In this document: one piece after another, positions 9,017 to 17,900 of the stretch
Numbering within the stretch: position 1 is the first letter of the stretch
Layout of the letters: each line of letters begins with the position of its first letter
NCBI GenBank assembly: GCA_018884035.1
Contig: JAHLFE010000057.1
Coordinates: 1 to 32,066, forward strand
Reading direction: 5' to 3'
From: Candidatus Anaerobiospirillum pullicola
GTDB taxonomy: Bacteria > Pseudomonadota > Gammaproteobacteria > Enterobacterales > Succinivibrionaceae
Length of the DNA stretch: 32,066 nt
Notes under the pieces: generated by a model
Database searches by the model: none
The model's input: the letters and a program-made list of their open reading frames with translations, nothing else
What the model was told of the DNA's origin: nothing
Made by a program: the position numbers and the translations under genes

Positions 9017-9811
9017 ATGCTCTTTACCCAATGGCTGCAGCACGCCTCTCTTGCTGTCTCTGCTACTGCTACCCGCCGCGCCCGTGCTGTGCACCGTACT
9101 TGTGCTTTCACGCCATTACGCTGGTTGTGCTTGCCTGTGACCCTACTACTGCTTACGCTAAACTTTAGCGCCAATGCCACCCCACAAGAGGCCGAGTTCT
9201 TACGCCGTGTAGCAGAGCAATACCTCCTTGCGCAATTTCAAAACTCAGAGCAGGATATCCGTGTGGAGGTCAAAGCTGACCCTATCGATGACCGCCGTGA
9301 CTTTGGTGGGCGTTGTGAGGGCTACCTCACCGCAGCCTTAAAGGGTGAGTCCATTAGACGCAACTCTCAGGTACGTATCACCTGCAGCAAGCCTGGCAAT
9401 GCATACTCGATTACGGTGCCAGTCACCGTAAAGCTGCTGATGCCAGCGCTGGTAGCCTCACATAATCTCTCCAAGGGGCAGGTGATAGGCACTAATGACC
9501 TCAAGCATGTCTACATTGATGAGAACACTAACCTCTCATCGGCGGTAGCTGATCCTAACATCTTAGTGGGCAGCCGCTTAAAGCGCGATGTCAAAGCCGG
9601 TGAGCAGATTCGCACTAACAGCTTCTGTGTGGTGTGCAAAAACGATAAGGTTAATATTGTGGCGCGCTCGCATGCGCTCTCTTTAAAGACCTCAGGACAG
9701 GCCCTTGAGGATGGCAACATCAATGACACCATTAGGGTAAAGAATCTCAAGAGCCAAAAGGTGATCACGGGAGTGGTATCGGCGCCGGCGACTGTGGATG
9801 TGGTCTTCTAA
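9017..9811 (+). CDS. flgA: Flagellar basal-body P-ring formation protein FlgA
   Basis: FlgA is a periplasmic chaperone for assembly of the FlgI P-ring. The ATG at 9017 has an ideal GGAGGT 6 nt before it, giving 264 residues. The N-terminus has an unusually long basic leader before a hydrophobic core (LCLPVTLLLLTLNFSANA), read as a signal peptide cut near residue 54. The SAF/ChapFlgA domain is visible in MPALVASHNLSKGQVIGTND through VGSRLKRDVKAGEQI, followed by the C-terminal beta part ending IRVKNLKSQKVITGVV. E. coli FlgA is 219 residues; the excess is in the leader. It is divergent from cheV, as in Vibrio. Confidence 0.93.
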   Translation: MLFTQWLQHASLAVSATATRRARAVHRTCAFTPLRWLCLPVTLLLLTLNFSANATPQEAEFLRRVAEQYLLAQFQNSEQDIRVEVKADPIDDRRDFGGRCEGYLTAALKGESIRRNSQVRITCSKPGNAYSITVPVTVKLLMPALVASHNLSKGQVIGTNDLKHVYIDENTNLSSAVADPNILVGSRLKRDVKAGEQIRTNSFCVVCKNDKVNIVARSHALSLKTSGQALEDGNINDTIRVKNLKSQKVITGVVSAPATVDVVF

Positions 9812-10542
9812 GGGCAGCTCCGCCTTGCTTGTGCAGTGCAGACAGGCAGGCTGGCAGGAAGGCAGCGCTACTCAGAGTCGCTTACAATCGATCTAGAATA
9901 GCACCACACTGCACCTATCAAGAACGGACACGTGCTGCCGTTATACAAGCCCTGCCAACAGCTTAAGCAATACTTCTGCTGCTACTGCCGCTGCTGCTAC
10001 TGTACTCTTACGTTTTGTTGCCGCTATAAGGGACTGAGGCAATATCACAGCTCAATTCTGCTGTCATCTAAGTGCTATCTTTAGCGTCCACGCGCAGCGC
10101 TTGTAGCTATCTGTACATACAAGTTTAGCAGCTAAAAGGCGTCAGAGCAGCGCCCCTCTTTGCTCCGCTGGGTAGGCTGGCAACGTCCCCCAGCAAGCAA
10201 GGAGCAATAGATTACTTTAGAAAATGCTGCAGCTGTCGCTAATGGTAGTAATTGCAAAATAAAGGAGCTGACGGCAAGCCGCTGAGGCGTGTCGTTACGA
10301 GGTTAGTGTAAGACACTGACCTGTTTTTCTGGCTGCTGTTGCCTGCAGCTTGGCCAACATCGTTTTTTTCCGCAAGGCTCTGTGCAGTGACCACAGGGCG
10401 CTTCTACTTACACAGTGCAGAGTATGTACTCTATTGGTGCTATGGCGTGGAAGATGCGGCATGGTCAAGCAAGCGGCAAGTGACAGCCTCTGTGTTGTGA
10501 TTTGTTTTTGTTGCATCCATTAAATCTTCAGGGGAATTGCTG
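9812..10542. other. 731-nt flgA-flgM gap
   Basis: No gene seen. The gap contains imperfect CTG/CTA trinucleotide runs near 9975-10003. A sequence at 10443-10457 keeps the GG-N10-GC spacing of sigma-54 promoters (TGGC...TGC) but mismatches elsewhere, so I do not call it. Confidence 0.5.
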
Positions 10543-10872
10543 ATGGCAATTGACAGCTTACATGACTATGCGCTTAAGGCCGTGTCCGATAAGGCAACCC
10601 CAAGCAGAATCACTTCCGCCAAGCAGGCACAGCCAAGCGTTACATCCGTAGAGAATCAAGCTGGTCTTAGCAACGATGACGTGGTCATTACTGCTGCTGC
10701 CAAGACTCTGACCCAAGCAACGGCAATGGCACGCAAGTCTGATGGTATCGACCACAACTTAGTGGCTGAGATTAAGAAGCAGCTGGCCGAGGGCACGTTT
10801 AAGTTTGACGATGAGGCTACTGCTGAGATGCTGTTGTCGACGGAGCGTGACTTAGTGGACTTGCTTGGCTAA
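10543..10872 (+). CDS. flgM: Anti-sigma-28 factor FlgM
   Basis: FlgM holds the flagellar sigma factor FliA (sigma-28) inactive until the hook is complete and FlgM is exported. The 109-residue protein (E. coli 97) has the family's sigma-binding C-terminus at about 75-108: VAEIKKQLAEGTFKFDDE followed by ATAEMLLSTERDLVDLLG. The N-terminal half is polar and probably disordered, as in FlgM. The ATG at 10543 follows AGGGGAA by 6 nt. A terminator follows directly, so flgN is not in the same transcript, unlike in most relatives. Confidence 0.92.
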   Translation: MAIDSLHDYALKAVSDKATPSRITSAKQAQPSVTSVENQAGLSNDDVVITAAAKTLTQATAMARKSDGIDHNLVAEIKKQLAEGTFKFDDEATAEMLLSTERDLVDLLG

Positions 10873-10902
10873 AGCAAGCACAGCTAAAAGCACGCACAGA
10901 AT

Positions 10903-10929
10903 AAAGGCGCCGCGAGGCGCTTTTATTTT
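10903..10929 (+). terminator. Terminator after flgM
   Basis: AAAGGCGCC, loop GCGA, GGCGCTTTT then ATTTTG: a GC-rich stem with one imperfect pair and a T-rich tail, 30 nt past the flgM stop. Confidence 0.8.
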
Positions 10930-11252
10930 GCCCGTTGCACGGGCTACTCCCTTTGTTTGCCCATGTGTGGCGTCATTTGCCCCGAGGAAAGAGTGATCTA
11001 ATAAATACCGAAGGATGGGATGCGAGATAGCAACGTTACACACCTCGAGATGAAGGGGACAGGTGATTTGAATCCTATCTTCAGAAGGGGCACCATGATT
11101 ACCCAAAATTACGTCATCTCTTAAGTCAGTTGTTCCCTCACCTCTTTGCTCTCAGCTCTCATCCCCAATCGAGCGCTGAGCGGTGTCCGCAAAGTTCCCC
11201 ATCCCAACATACCCCGCCGCTAATAAGATAGCCTTTACTGCCAGCAGCTCAC
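10930..11252. other. Intergenic between convergent flgM and the AAA+ gene
   Basis: No ORF or RNA gene recognised. A segment near 11062-11097 loosely resembles a tRNA T-arm, but no acceptor or anticodon arm can be built. Confidence 0.5.
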
Positions 11253-11294
11253 AAAAGAAAAAGAGGTGCCCACCATCATCCGGTAAGCACCTCT
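11253..11294 (-). terminator. Terminator of the AAA+ ATPase gene
   Basis: On the minus strand, AGAGGTGC (arm 11287-11294) pairs with GCACCTCT (arm 11262-11269), 8 bp with a 17-nt loop, followed by TTTTCTTTTG. It sits just after the stop at 11323. Confidence 0.8.
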
Positions 11295-11322
11295 CTTTGT
11301 CAGCATGTAACACTATCTCCTG

Positions 11323-12939
11323 CTACTGTCCCTGCTCTCCCCCACAATGCCGCTGCTGATAAAACTCACCACCATACCCAAAAACGTCGTAACTTAAGCG
11401 CAACACAAACTCATACTCCGGCAAGCTTAAACTTGAGCCAAAGGCCATGGTAATCGCCTCTTGGACGCTGATCTGCTCATTGCTGGCGTAGAGGCGACAA
11501 ATCCGCAGCAGCGTGCGTGTGGAGAGCGCCGTGCTAAGTTTGTCGCCTCCTGAAAATAGTGGATCGGTGTAACGATACCAGCCACTATTGGTCAGCAGCT
11601 CCGAGGCTTTATCAATGTGTGGCAAATTGCACGACATCTCGCCATCAGCAAAGAGCCGATTAAGCGGCACCACCGAGCTTACCACCGTATCACCGATCAC
11701 AGTTGAGCGCAGTCCGTGCTGCTGCTGCTGCGCTCGTGTAAAGTGATGCACTACAGGCGGAGGCTCCTTAAGGACATGGCGTAATGCGGTAAGAGTATCG
11801 GCACGCAAACGAGCCATGTCAGCAACACTCAGTTGCTGTAAGGGCAGCGCAGGAAGTGGGGGCAGTGGCATCGGCGGTGGCAATGGCGTCTCTTTTGGTG
11901 TGTTGTCCTCTGTCCTTTTGCTCTTAACAGCGCCCGCCTCTGCCTCTGGAAGCTGCTCCTGACACAAAGCTACTATTGGTGCCCCGACTGTACCCACTAT
12001 CTCTGTGGCGGTGGTGGTGGTAGTGGCAAAGCAGACCGTCTCTGCTCTCTCCCTTACATGGGTACGGAACTCTTTGAGCGAAGAAGAAATATCAAAAAGC
12101 ACATCCCCTGCACAGAGGTGGTATGAGCTGCTGTTGAAGCGTATCTCCGCCGCAAAGTGCAGCACTCTCTCGACAAAGACAGAGTTAATCCCAGGCACAG
12201 CCTGCTCAATAATGGCCTGCTCAATTTCCCGCTGCGGATAGCCGCACTCTAAAAAGCGCCAACATTCAAAGTGATCAGCCAAGTGCCCTGCAAAGATGCT
12301 CGAGGTGGCAATCACCCGAAAGAACGGATGCACCCTAATGACCTCACCGGTATGATCTGGGAGAGTGAGTCTACCGCTATCTAAGGCCTCCTTTAAGGCC
12401 CCAAGCACACTGTCATCGAGCGCATCACCGTCGTTTAAGAGCAGAATCTCACCATAGCGCACGGCCCGCTCTAAGGGCCCAGAGACAAAGGAGCTCTCTG
12501 CACTACCTGTACGCTGATAAGAGCCCATAAGCGAGGAGAGCTTGGTGTGTGCTGTTACGTTAACACTTTCTACTGGCCACTGTAAGCGGGCAGCGGTCTC
12601 TAAGACTAAAGAGGTCTTACCACAGCCCACGGGGCCTACGATGTATAGAGCATCAGCACTGGGCTTAGTAAGAAAGAGCAGTAAGGCATTAAGACGCGAG
12701 CGCTCAAAGACATAACAGCCATGCCCCTGTGGGATGTGAGCAACACAGTGCGGTGCACACAGTGGTAGCTTGCAGTGGTCACACACTAAGGCCGGATCAG
12801 AAAAGAGCTCATGTAAGGAGACATCGCGCCCAACTAAGAGTGGTTCGTCAGCAGCAGCAGCTGCCGCTGCTGTCCTTACAGAGCCAGCGCTTAAAGCAAC
12901 GGTAGAGTCAGTATCAGGGTTAGCACGCAGGGGAAACAT
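11323..12939 (-). CDS. CobS/MoxR-like AAA+ ATPase with N-terminal cysteine cluster
   Basis: The 538-residue protein starts at the ATG at 12939, preceded by GGAGGA. Residues about 102-109 are a Walker A loop (GPVGCGKT). The spacing and wording of LTLPDHTGEVIRVHPFFRVIATSS (about 192-214) match the CobS branch of AAA+ ATPases, where this covers the pre-sensor strand and sensor 1. The Walker B is altered: ILLLNDGDAL (165-174), where the family has hydrophobic-DE. Before the ATPase is a C-x2-C-x4-C-x3-C cluster (residues 53-65), possibly a zinc knuckle. A Pro/Leu-rich linker at about 360-385 leads to a C-terminal helical part. MoxR/CobS ATPases usually pair with a VWA/CobT protein; none is nearby. 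Exact role unknown. Confidence 0.8.
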   Translation of the reverse strand: MFPLRANPDTDSTVALSAGSVRTAAAAAAADEPLLVGRDVSLHELFSDPALVCDHCKLPLCAPHCVAHIPQGHGCYVFERSRLNALLLFLTKPSADALYIVGPVGCGKTSLVLETAARLQWPVESVNVTAHTKLSSLMGSYQRTGSAESSFVSGPLERAVRYGEILLLNDGDALDDSVLGALKEALDSGRLTLPDHTGEVIRVHPFFRVIATSSIFAGHLADHFECWRFLECGYPQREIEQAIIEQAVPGINSVFVERVLHFAAEIRFNSSSYHLCAGDVLFDISSSLKEFRTHVRERAETVCFATTTTTATEIVGTVGAPIVALCQEQLPEAEAGAVKSKRTEDNTPKETPLPPPMPLPPLPALPLQQLSVADMARLRADTLTALRHVLKEPPPVVHHFTRAQQQQHGLRSTVIGDTVVSSVVPLNRLFADGEMSCNLPHIDKASELLTNSGWYRYTDPLFSGGDKLSTALSTRTLLRICRLYASNEQISVQEAITMAFGSSLSLPEYEFVLRLSYDVFGYGGEFYQQRHCGGEQGQ

Positions 12940-13327
12940 GGAAACAATCCTCCGGCAGAGAACCACCCCACTCAAACACTAACCTGAAGAACCTATTCTC
13001 CTAACCCGCTCTGAGCGCAGCTATGGTGCGACGCCACCGCATCGTCAAGATAGTGCTGGAGCTTGTACTTTTGGTGGTGGTGATTGATGGTAGTGGTGAT
13101 AGTAGTAGTAGTAGTAGTGGAATAATCAGTTGGTAGAGAGGGCAACACTGTTCAGGGTGAGTTGAGGTTCTAGGAGCGGTCTCTGCCTGCGCAAAGCAAA
13201 GCAAAGAGTGGCAGTGGTCACCATAACCAGAGCAGAAGCATCAGCCACTACTCTGGTTACGGCAGCTCTCTTTACACTCTGCAGCTAAGCTCCATGGCCG
13301 CACACCGCCTGAGCCGTCCTACGCTGC
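12940..13327. other. Intergenic with (AGT)6 run and a 9-bp inverted repeat
   Basis: It contains six AGT units at 13101-13118 after a TGG/TGA-rich stretch. TAACCAGAG at 13224-13232 is the exact complement of 13251-13259, with an 18-nt loop. That could end the minus-strand transcript of the next gene, but no T run follows. A minus-strand frame at 13001-13204 is low-complexity and not called. Confidence 0.5.
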
Positions 13328-14623
13328 TTAGCGGCTGCGCCCCACAGATGTAGCTCGCGCTCTGCTTCCTCCAGAGCGATGCTGGTAGTGCTTACCGTGA
13401 CGACTTGGCAGCTGCTGCGTCGCCTTGCGTCTCAAATATGGAGCAAAGGTAGTCTGCATCTCACTTGTAGGCATCGTCGCTACTGTATCCTTGTCGGGGA
13501 AAGTCACACATAACTGCTGCAGCTGACTTATATCCGGATTAGAGCGCAGCTCCATAGTCGCAGGGATGACCGCTTCACTCTCTTTATGTGGCTGTGGCCA
13601 TGCCATGTAAAAGTGCGGCCGCCCTGACTCTGGCGCCACCACTTGCGCAGTGAAGTTCTCTGCTCTCCACGTCACTTCTTCTAATGGCGGCTTGTTCGCC
13701 TGTGCCTCTTGGGTGAGTTCCTCTGCTGATAAGTCCGGATAAGACCAGTCTGGGGCCATCTTCTGTAAGCCCCCATCATCTGGTACGAACAGCATCTCCC
13801 AGTCGTTAAGTTTGTCCTGTACTGCGCTCTCATCAGGTAACTCCAGCAGATCCCACTTCTCTGGCAGCGCGGAGCTGTCTACGATCCACTTTTGGTACTC
13901 CGCAGATAAGAAGTAACGATCGTCATCCCTCTCTTGCAAGGCGGAAAAAGGCACAGGCCTAAAGTTGCTGGCCGTAAGTAAGCTGTCCTGAAGCGCAGTA
14001 AGGGCCTGCTGTTTTGCAGGTGCTGCGCTCTTGCCAGACTTTTGCGGCGTGCTATCCAAGATGAGCTTCCTCCTGTCACGCGTGCGGTTCTTTGCCGCAC
14101 TGACTTCTGCTTCGCCCTGATGATCTTGCACAAAGCTCTCACCTAAGAGGTCGTAAGAGCCATGGCACAACGTACTGTCATCATCTGCCGCAAAGACAGT
14201 CTCTTGCAGCTGCAACTCACTTTCAGCATCTGGCAGATTCAAGCTATACGCAGCATCAGCATCTGCATCAGCACCGCCCAGCGCAGAGTCTGCATCTGCG
14301 TCAGCAAACTCTATCTTCTGCATCTCATCCTTAAAGTCAGAAGCCATGTCCACAGCAGCATCGATAGCGGCACGGTAAATGTCCTTTGGTGCCTCCTCTT
14401 GTGGCAGGTAATGCTCGAGGTAGCGGTACACCTCAGAATTTACCTCAGGGCAGTTGTCTTGAGGGCAATGGGCAGTGAGTACCTCCACTAGGAGCGGATC
14501 GAGCAGCTGCTTGAGCTCATTACGTTTACGCAGCTGCGGCTTTGGCTGGCGCAGTAGTGCAGATGCTGACTGCACCAGAGCGCGCTGGTTCTGGTGAGGG
14601 AATGAGATAAACGACTTGGTCAT
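13328..14623 (-). CDS. Orphan acidic protein, middle gene of the AAA+ cluster
   Basis: I do not recognise this 431-residue protein. The ATG at 14623 follows AAGGAC at good spacing; an earlier start at 14752 adds 43 basic residues without support. The sequence opens MTKSFISFPHQNQ, has a helical stretch around ELKQLLDPLLVEVLTAHCPQ, and an Asp/Ala-rich tract (DADADSALGGADADADAAY) near residues 106-124. Several Trp-containing patches follow (EYQKWIVD, EKWDLLELP, LNDWEMLF). The C-terminus turns basic (LRRKATQQLPSRHGKHYQHR). There is no signal peptide or membrane span. It lies 388 nt upstream of the AAA+ gene on the same strand, so a shared function is possible but not shown. Confidence 0.65.
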   Translation of the reverse strand: MTKSFISFPHQNQRALVQSASALLRQPKPQLRKRNELKQLLDPLLVEVLTAHCPQDNCPEVNSEVYRYLEHYLPQEEAPKDIYRAAIDAAVDMASDFKDEMQKIEFADADADSALGGADADADAAYSLNLPDAESELQLQETVFAADDDSTLCHGSYDLLGESFVQDHQGEAEVSAAKNRTRDRRKLILDSTPQKSGKSAAPAKQQALTALQDSLLTASNFRPVPFSALQERDDDRYFLSAEYQKWIVDSSALPEKWDLLELPDESAVQDKLNDWEMLFVPDDGGLQKMAPDWSYPDLSAEELTQEAQANKPPLEEVTWRAENFTAQVVAPESGRPHFYMAWPQPHKESEAVIPATMELRSNPDISQLQQLCVTFPDKDTVATMPTSEMQTTFAPYLRRKATQQLPSRHGKHYQHRSGGSRARATSVGRSR

Positions 14624-14999
14624 GTGCAATGTCCTTAGGAAGTGTCGGTATAGAGAATGGCGTAAAGGAGTGACGCGAGGAAGTGGCCTTAGTACGTGGC
14701 ATGAGGGAGTGAGCTTAGGGATGAAGTAAGCGCCTACCGGTCTCTGCTGCAAGAGGCGTCAGTATCAGAAGAGCACGCTGAAAGTGGCAGATAATGACAG
14801 TAAAAGGCGTTGCTGTGATCAGGACGCGGCGTTACAGCTCACCTCTCAGTACCACGCACGTGTCTTAAGGCTACAGCTGCTTGCGTACTGGCGTTACCCT
14901 GCTACTGCCTTAGCGGTCAGTTGGAGGAGCTATCTTCTGACGCTGTGACGCCACAGTGGCAGTACCCTTTACCTCGGGGCTACTGTCCTCAGACTCAGG
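14624..14999. other. Intergenic between two orphan genes
   Basis: 376 nt with no gene, and no terminator seen after the upstream orphan gene. Confidence 0.5.
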
Positions 15000-15629
15000 T
15001 TAGGGCTCTGGAGCTGGACAGCGGGAGTGGTGAGCAGCTTTAGCGACAGCTGTGTCATACTCAGGATCGATGAGGAAGTAATCCTCAGCGTCCTCTGCCT
15101 TAGCGCTTACAGGCGCCTCGGACTCGTCGTAATCCGGCATGTCAAAGAACTCCGCTTCTGGCACAAAGCCCTCAAGATTCTCGGGCATGGCGGTGTAGTA
15201 CTCAAGCGGGATGTCACCTGTGCCACAGCATCCAAGGTTGTAGTCGTAGCCAGCGTCCTCAGCAGCAAAACGCTCGCGCCCTAACTGCTCTTGTGCGCTG
15301 TCAGCTGGCTGGGTGTAAGAGCTCGCTTCGTACTTACCGCTCCCCGAGGCTTGCTCTTCAGTGGTCAGTAACTCTGCGAACTCACTCTCTGGGGGCTGCT
15401 CCCAGAAGATGGCGTTAGCAAAAGCAGCGGCATCAGCGTCATTAAGGCCCACAATGTCTCCTGTCAGGCGCGAGTCTAAGTAGCTGGCGTTATCCGAGGC
15501 CGCAAGACCAGCAGGTGACACCATGCGCGCGTTAGAGCGGGCATCACTTGGCCAGAAGGGCTGCGCCAGCTGGTTGTGCTTTTTGTCCGCTGGGACAGTA
15601 GATGCTGCTGATGATGAATGATTCGTCAT
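15000..15629 (-). CDS. Orphan acidic protein, first gene of the AAA+ cluster
   Basis: I do not recognise this 209-residue protein. The start is well supported: AAGGAG lies 5 nt before the ATG at 15629. It is strongly acidic and low in basic residues, with no signal peptide or membrane span. Readable patches are FWPSDARSN near 25-33, FWEQPPESEFAELLTTEEQ near 75-93, and an acidic aromatic C-terminal half (EAEFFDMPDYDE, EDYFLIDPEYDTA). It begins a series of three minus-strand genes ending with the AAA+ ATPase, and could be a substrate or adaptor of it. That is inference from position only. Confidence 0.65.
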   Translation of the reverse strand: MTNHSSSAASTVPADKKHNQLAQPFWPSDARSNARMVSPAGLAASDNASYLDSRLTGDIVGLNDADAAAFANAIFWEQPPESEFAELLTTEEQASGSGKYEASSYTQPADSAQEQLGRERFAAEDAGYDYNLGCCGTGDIPLEYYTAMPENLEGFVPEAEFFDMPDYDESEAPVSAKAEDAEDYFLIDPEYDTAVAKAAHHSRCPAPEP

Positions 15630-16583
15630 AAGAGCTCCTTAAGAGTGATGGTTATAGGAAGGATTGCGAGAGCGGCGTCCGTGGCGTGAACGGAAAAAGC
15701 TGCAGATGTGACAGACGTGATGGTGCGACGTTAAGAGGCTCAAGCCTTACAGGTAGCGCTCGACCAGCGCAGTCCCCACAGTGAAAAGTGCGTGGGCGCC
15801 ACCTGCACATGGACATGAATTCACTCTACCCCCCACCCCTCTGCCCCCAAGGCCGCAAAAGTGACGTGAGTGTATGGAACTAGCAAAAAACGCCTTATTT
15901 ATGCGGAAAAACAGCGTGGCGCAGTGCAGTCATAAAGTAGTCTTATGTACCTTTTTTCACGTCTGTTTACGGGCTCACCCTCCTCACGAGAATTGCTCAG
16001 AAAAACTACACACGACGCTGACAGCAAAGTCGCGTCACTAAGCGCAAAAGGTACTCATGGCAGCAGTGGCGTAGAGGGCAACTTATACGGAGGTAACGGT
16101 AAGAGCGCGATGCGCGCTTTGTGCTGGTGAGGGTGGGGTGTGATGGGGACAACCAACCACGCTGCAAAGTGGCGGAGGGACTAAGGGACTAAGGGGGAGG
16201 TACTGACGTTGTGAGACCGGATTAAGTGGTGCGTGCAGGACTGGTGTTAGTGACGGGCTTGAGCTAATGGGGTGGAGATGACAGCTCTGGTAGTAGTAGT
16301 AGTAATGGCGGTTGTGCGAAAGTAACAGCGAAGCTGGTGGTTATGGCCAAATTGCTGCAGGTCAGTCTGTTGTGGAGAGGCTATTGTGTCTTTAGTGGGG
16401 TAGCGGCGGGGCGAGTTGTTGTTATTGTGGCAACGCTAAGTTGTAGCAGAGATGGTAAGAGTGGCGGGGCTCTTAGTGATGCCTAAACAGGAATTCATGG
16501 CAATCCTGCTGCTGAGGTGTTAATAGCGAGACTGACAGAACCTACAAGGGTGAGTTGTTTTGGACTGGCTGTTGTTTGAAATG

Positions 16584-16609
16584 AAGAGCAGCAGAATGCT
16601 GGCTCTTTT
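16584..16609 (+). terminator. Orphan terminator-like hairpin
   Basis: AAGAGC-AGCA pairs with TGCT-(G)-GCTCTT around the loop GAA, followed by TT on the plus strand. One bulged G interrupts the stem. No annotated plus-strand gene ends here, so it may end an unseen small transcript or be chance. Confidence 0.4.
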
Positions 16610-17036
16610 AGGTACGCTGCGGCCGATAGCGTGATGGCGGCGATCAATGTCTATCGTTAAGGTAAAGCACCGCAGGGCGGCGCCAAGGCGCGCAGCGCAC
16701 ACTATCTAAAGTGTTAGATGTGAGCTTACTCAGCTTTTAGCGGTCACAACTTACAGGGAATGGCCACCGCCATATCCTGTACCCCAAGAGGATTTTAGAT
16801 TACTTGCATTGGAATGGAGTGCAGCGGACTGGAGCACAGCGAGGCCATGTGCGACGCTAAAGCTCTAAAACACGCTAAGGCACTAAGTAAAATGACGCAA
16901 CGCTACAGCACTCGCACTAAAGTGCACGATGCACGCAGGTAACAAGAAGGAACCTGAGAAGAGCGGAGAGGAGGAGAGTAAGCAAGGCGGGATGTGATGG
17001 GATAGGATGGGATAGGCTAGGATAGCGGCAGCTGCC

Positions 17037-17066
17037 ACAGCGTAGTGGCAGTCCCCACTACGCCGT
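17037..17066. repeat. Long GC-rich hairpin downstream of flgN
   Basis: CGTAGTGG at 17041-17048 and CCACTACG at 17055-17062 pair perfectly around a 6-nt loop, and the stem extends by several further pairs on both sides. No T run follows on either strand. It lies about 110 nt past the flgN stop and might be a transcript end or a REP-like element. Confidence 0.5.
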
Positions 17067-17175
17067 AGGCGCTAAGGTGGTGCTGCTTATGCGGCCGCTC
17101 ACGCAAAGCTAAACGGCCGTAACACCGAAATGACTGGGTGCATAAGCGCAAGCACTGCACAGCACTCAGGGCGGT

Positions 17176-17649
17176 CTAGACGTTAGTGTTAACGCGTAAA
17201 GGCCCCGTTGCCACCGTGTTGCCCTTATCGGTGTATGTCATGTTCTTGGACATCTTATCGCGGGCATTCATGAGCACCGCCGATAAGCGGCGATTTGACG
17301 CCATAGCAAGGGAGATCAGCTTGCCATTGACCTCATTTTGCTGCTTACACTGGGTAAGCTTCGCCTTAATAGCATTGACGCGTGGTAAGAACTCGGTCTT
17401 CAGGAGATCAGCTTGTGGGTGCAGCTTTAAGCGCTGATCATTGGCCTGCAATTTCAGCATGCACGATGACTTTTCCTCGGAAATGGCATCGAGCTCCGCT
17501 AAACGCCGCTCCTTAATGGCCTTGTACTCTTTATTGAGCACACGCATCACGGTATCAAGGAGCTGATCCTGCTCGTCCAAATAGTCCCGTAAGCTACGGA
17601 TAGCAGGAACCGTTTTAGTCTTGTGCATTGAGCGACGCGTCATTACCAT
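17176..17649 (-). CDS. flgN: Flagellar export chaperone FlgN
   Basis: FlgN is the cytoplasmic chaperone of hook-junction proteins FlgK and FlgL. The 157-residue, mostly helical protein has the family's coiled-coil arrangement (LRDYLDEQDQLLDTVMRVLNKEYKAIKER near 20-48). The conserved C-terminal section is NEVNGKLISLAMASNRRL followed by a TYTDKGN tail. Several starts are possible (17655 GTG, 17649 ATG, 17643 ATG, 17628 ATG); GAGG 5 nt before 17649 decides for that one. In Vibrio flgN follows flgM; here it is on the opposite strand and over 6 kb away. Confidence 0.88.
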   Translation of the reverse strand: MVMTRRSMHKTKTVPAIRSLRDYLDEQDQLLDTVMRVLNKEYKAIKERRLAELDAISEEKSSCMLKLQANDQRLKLHPQADLLKTEFLPRVNAIKAKLTQCKQQNEVNGKLISLAMASNRRLSAVLMNARDKMSKNMTYTDKGNTVATGPLRVNTNV

Positions 17650-17818
17650 AGGCACCTCAGTACCAGCACAAGCACGCTACAATGGCCACCTTGCGCAGTA
17701 CAGCTCCTCCGAAACAAACCAAAGGACACAAAAGAATAGTCTGACCCGTATTGTACAGGCAATTGCCTCTACACGCATGCCTTTGTGCGCGCCCCCAAAA
17801 AGAGAGCTCCAAAAACAC

Positions 17819-17857
17819 AAAAAGCCCATGTCAGCTACTGCCAACACGAGCTCTTTT
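17819..17857 (-). terminator. Terminator of the flgO-flgP operon
   Basis: On the minus strand AAAAG, a 2-nt bulge, then CTCGTGTTGGC pairs with GCTGACATGGG and CTTTT around the loop AGTA (some G-U pairs), ending in a T5 run. It lies 44 nt after the flgP stop. Confidence 0.8.
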
Positions 17858-17900
17858 GCGGCATCACACTGCTACGCACAGTGAGGCAAGGAAACGCACA

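Larger units (their letters stand above)
15630..17175. other. 1.5-kb gene-free region
   Basis: No gene is convincing: a plus-strand frame at 15945-16130 and a minus-strand frame at 16520-16702 lack ribosome sites and domains. Features seen are a run of four TAG units near 16290-16301, GATAGGATGG-like short repeats around 16990-17025, and two hairpins listed separately. Confidence 0.6.

Noticed and set aside
10443..10458. Sigma-54-like site before flgM
   Set aside because: GG-N10-GC spacing is right, but the rest of the consensus is poorly matched; such matches occur by chance.
11062..11097. Segment resembling a tRNA T-arm
   Set aside because: The T-stem does not pair properly and no acceptor or anticodon arm can be built around it.
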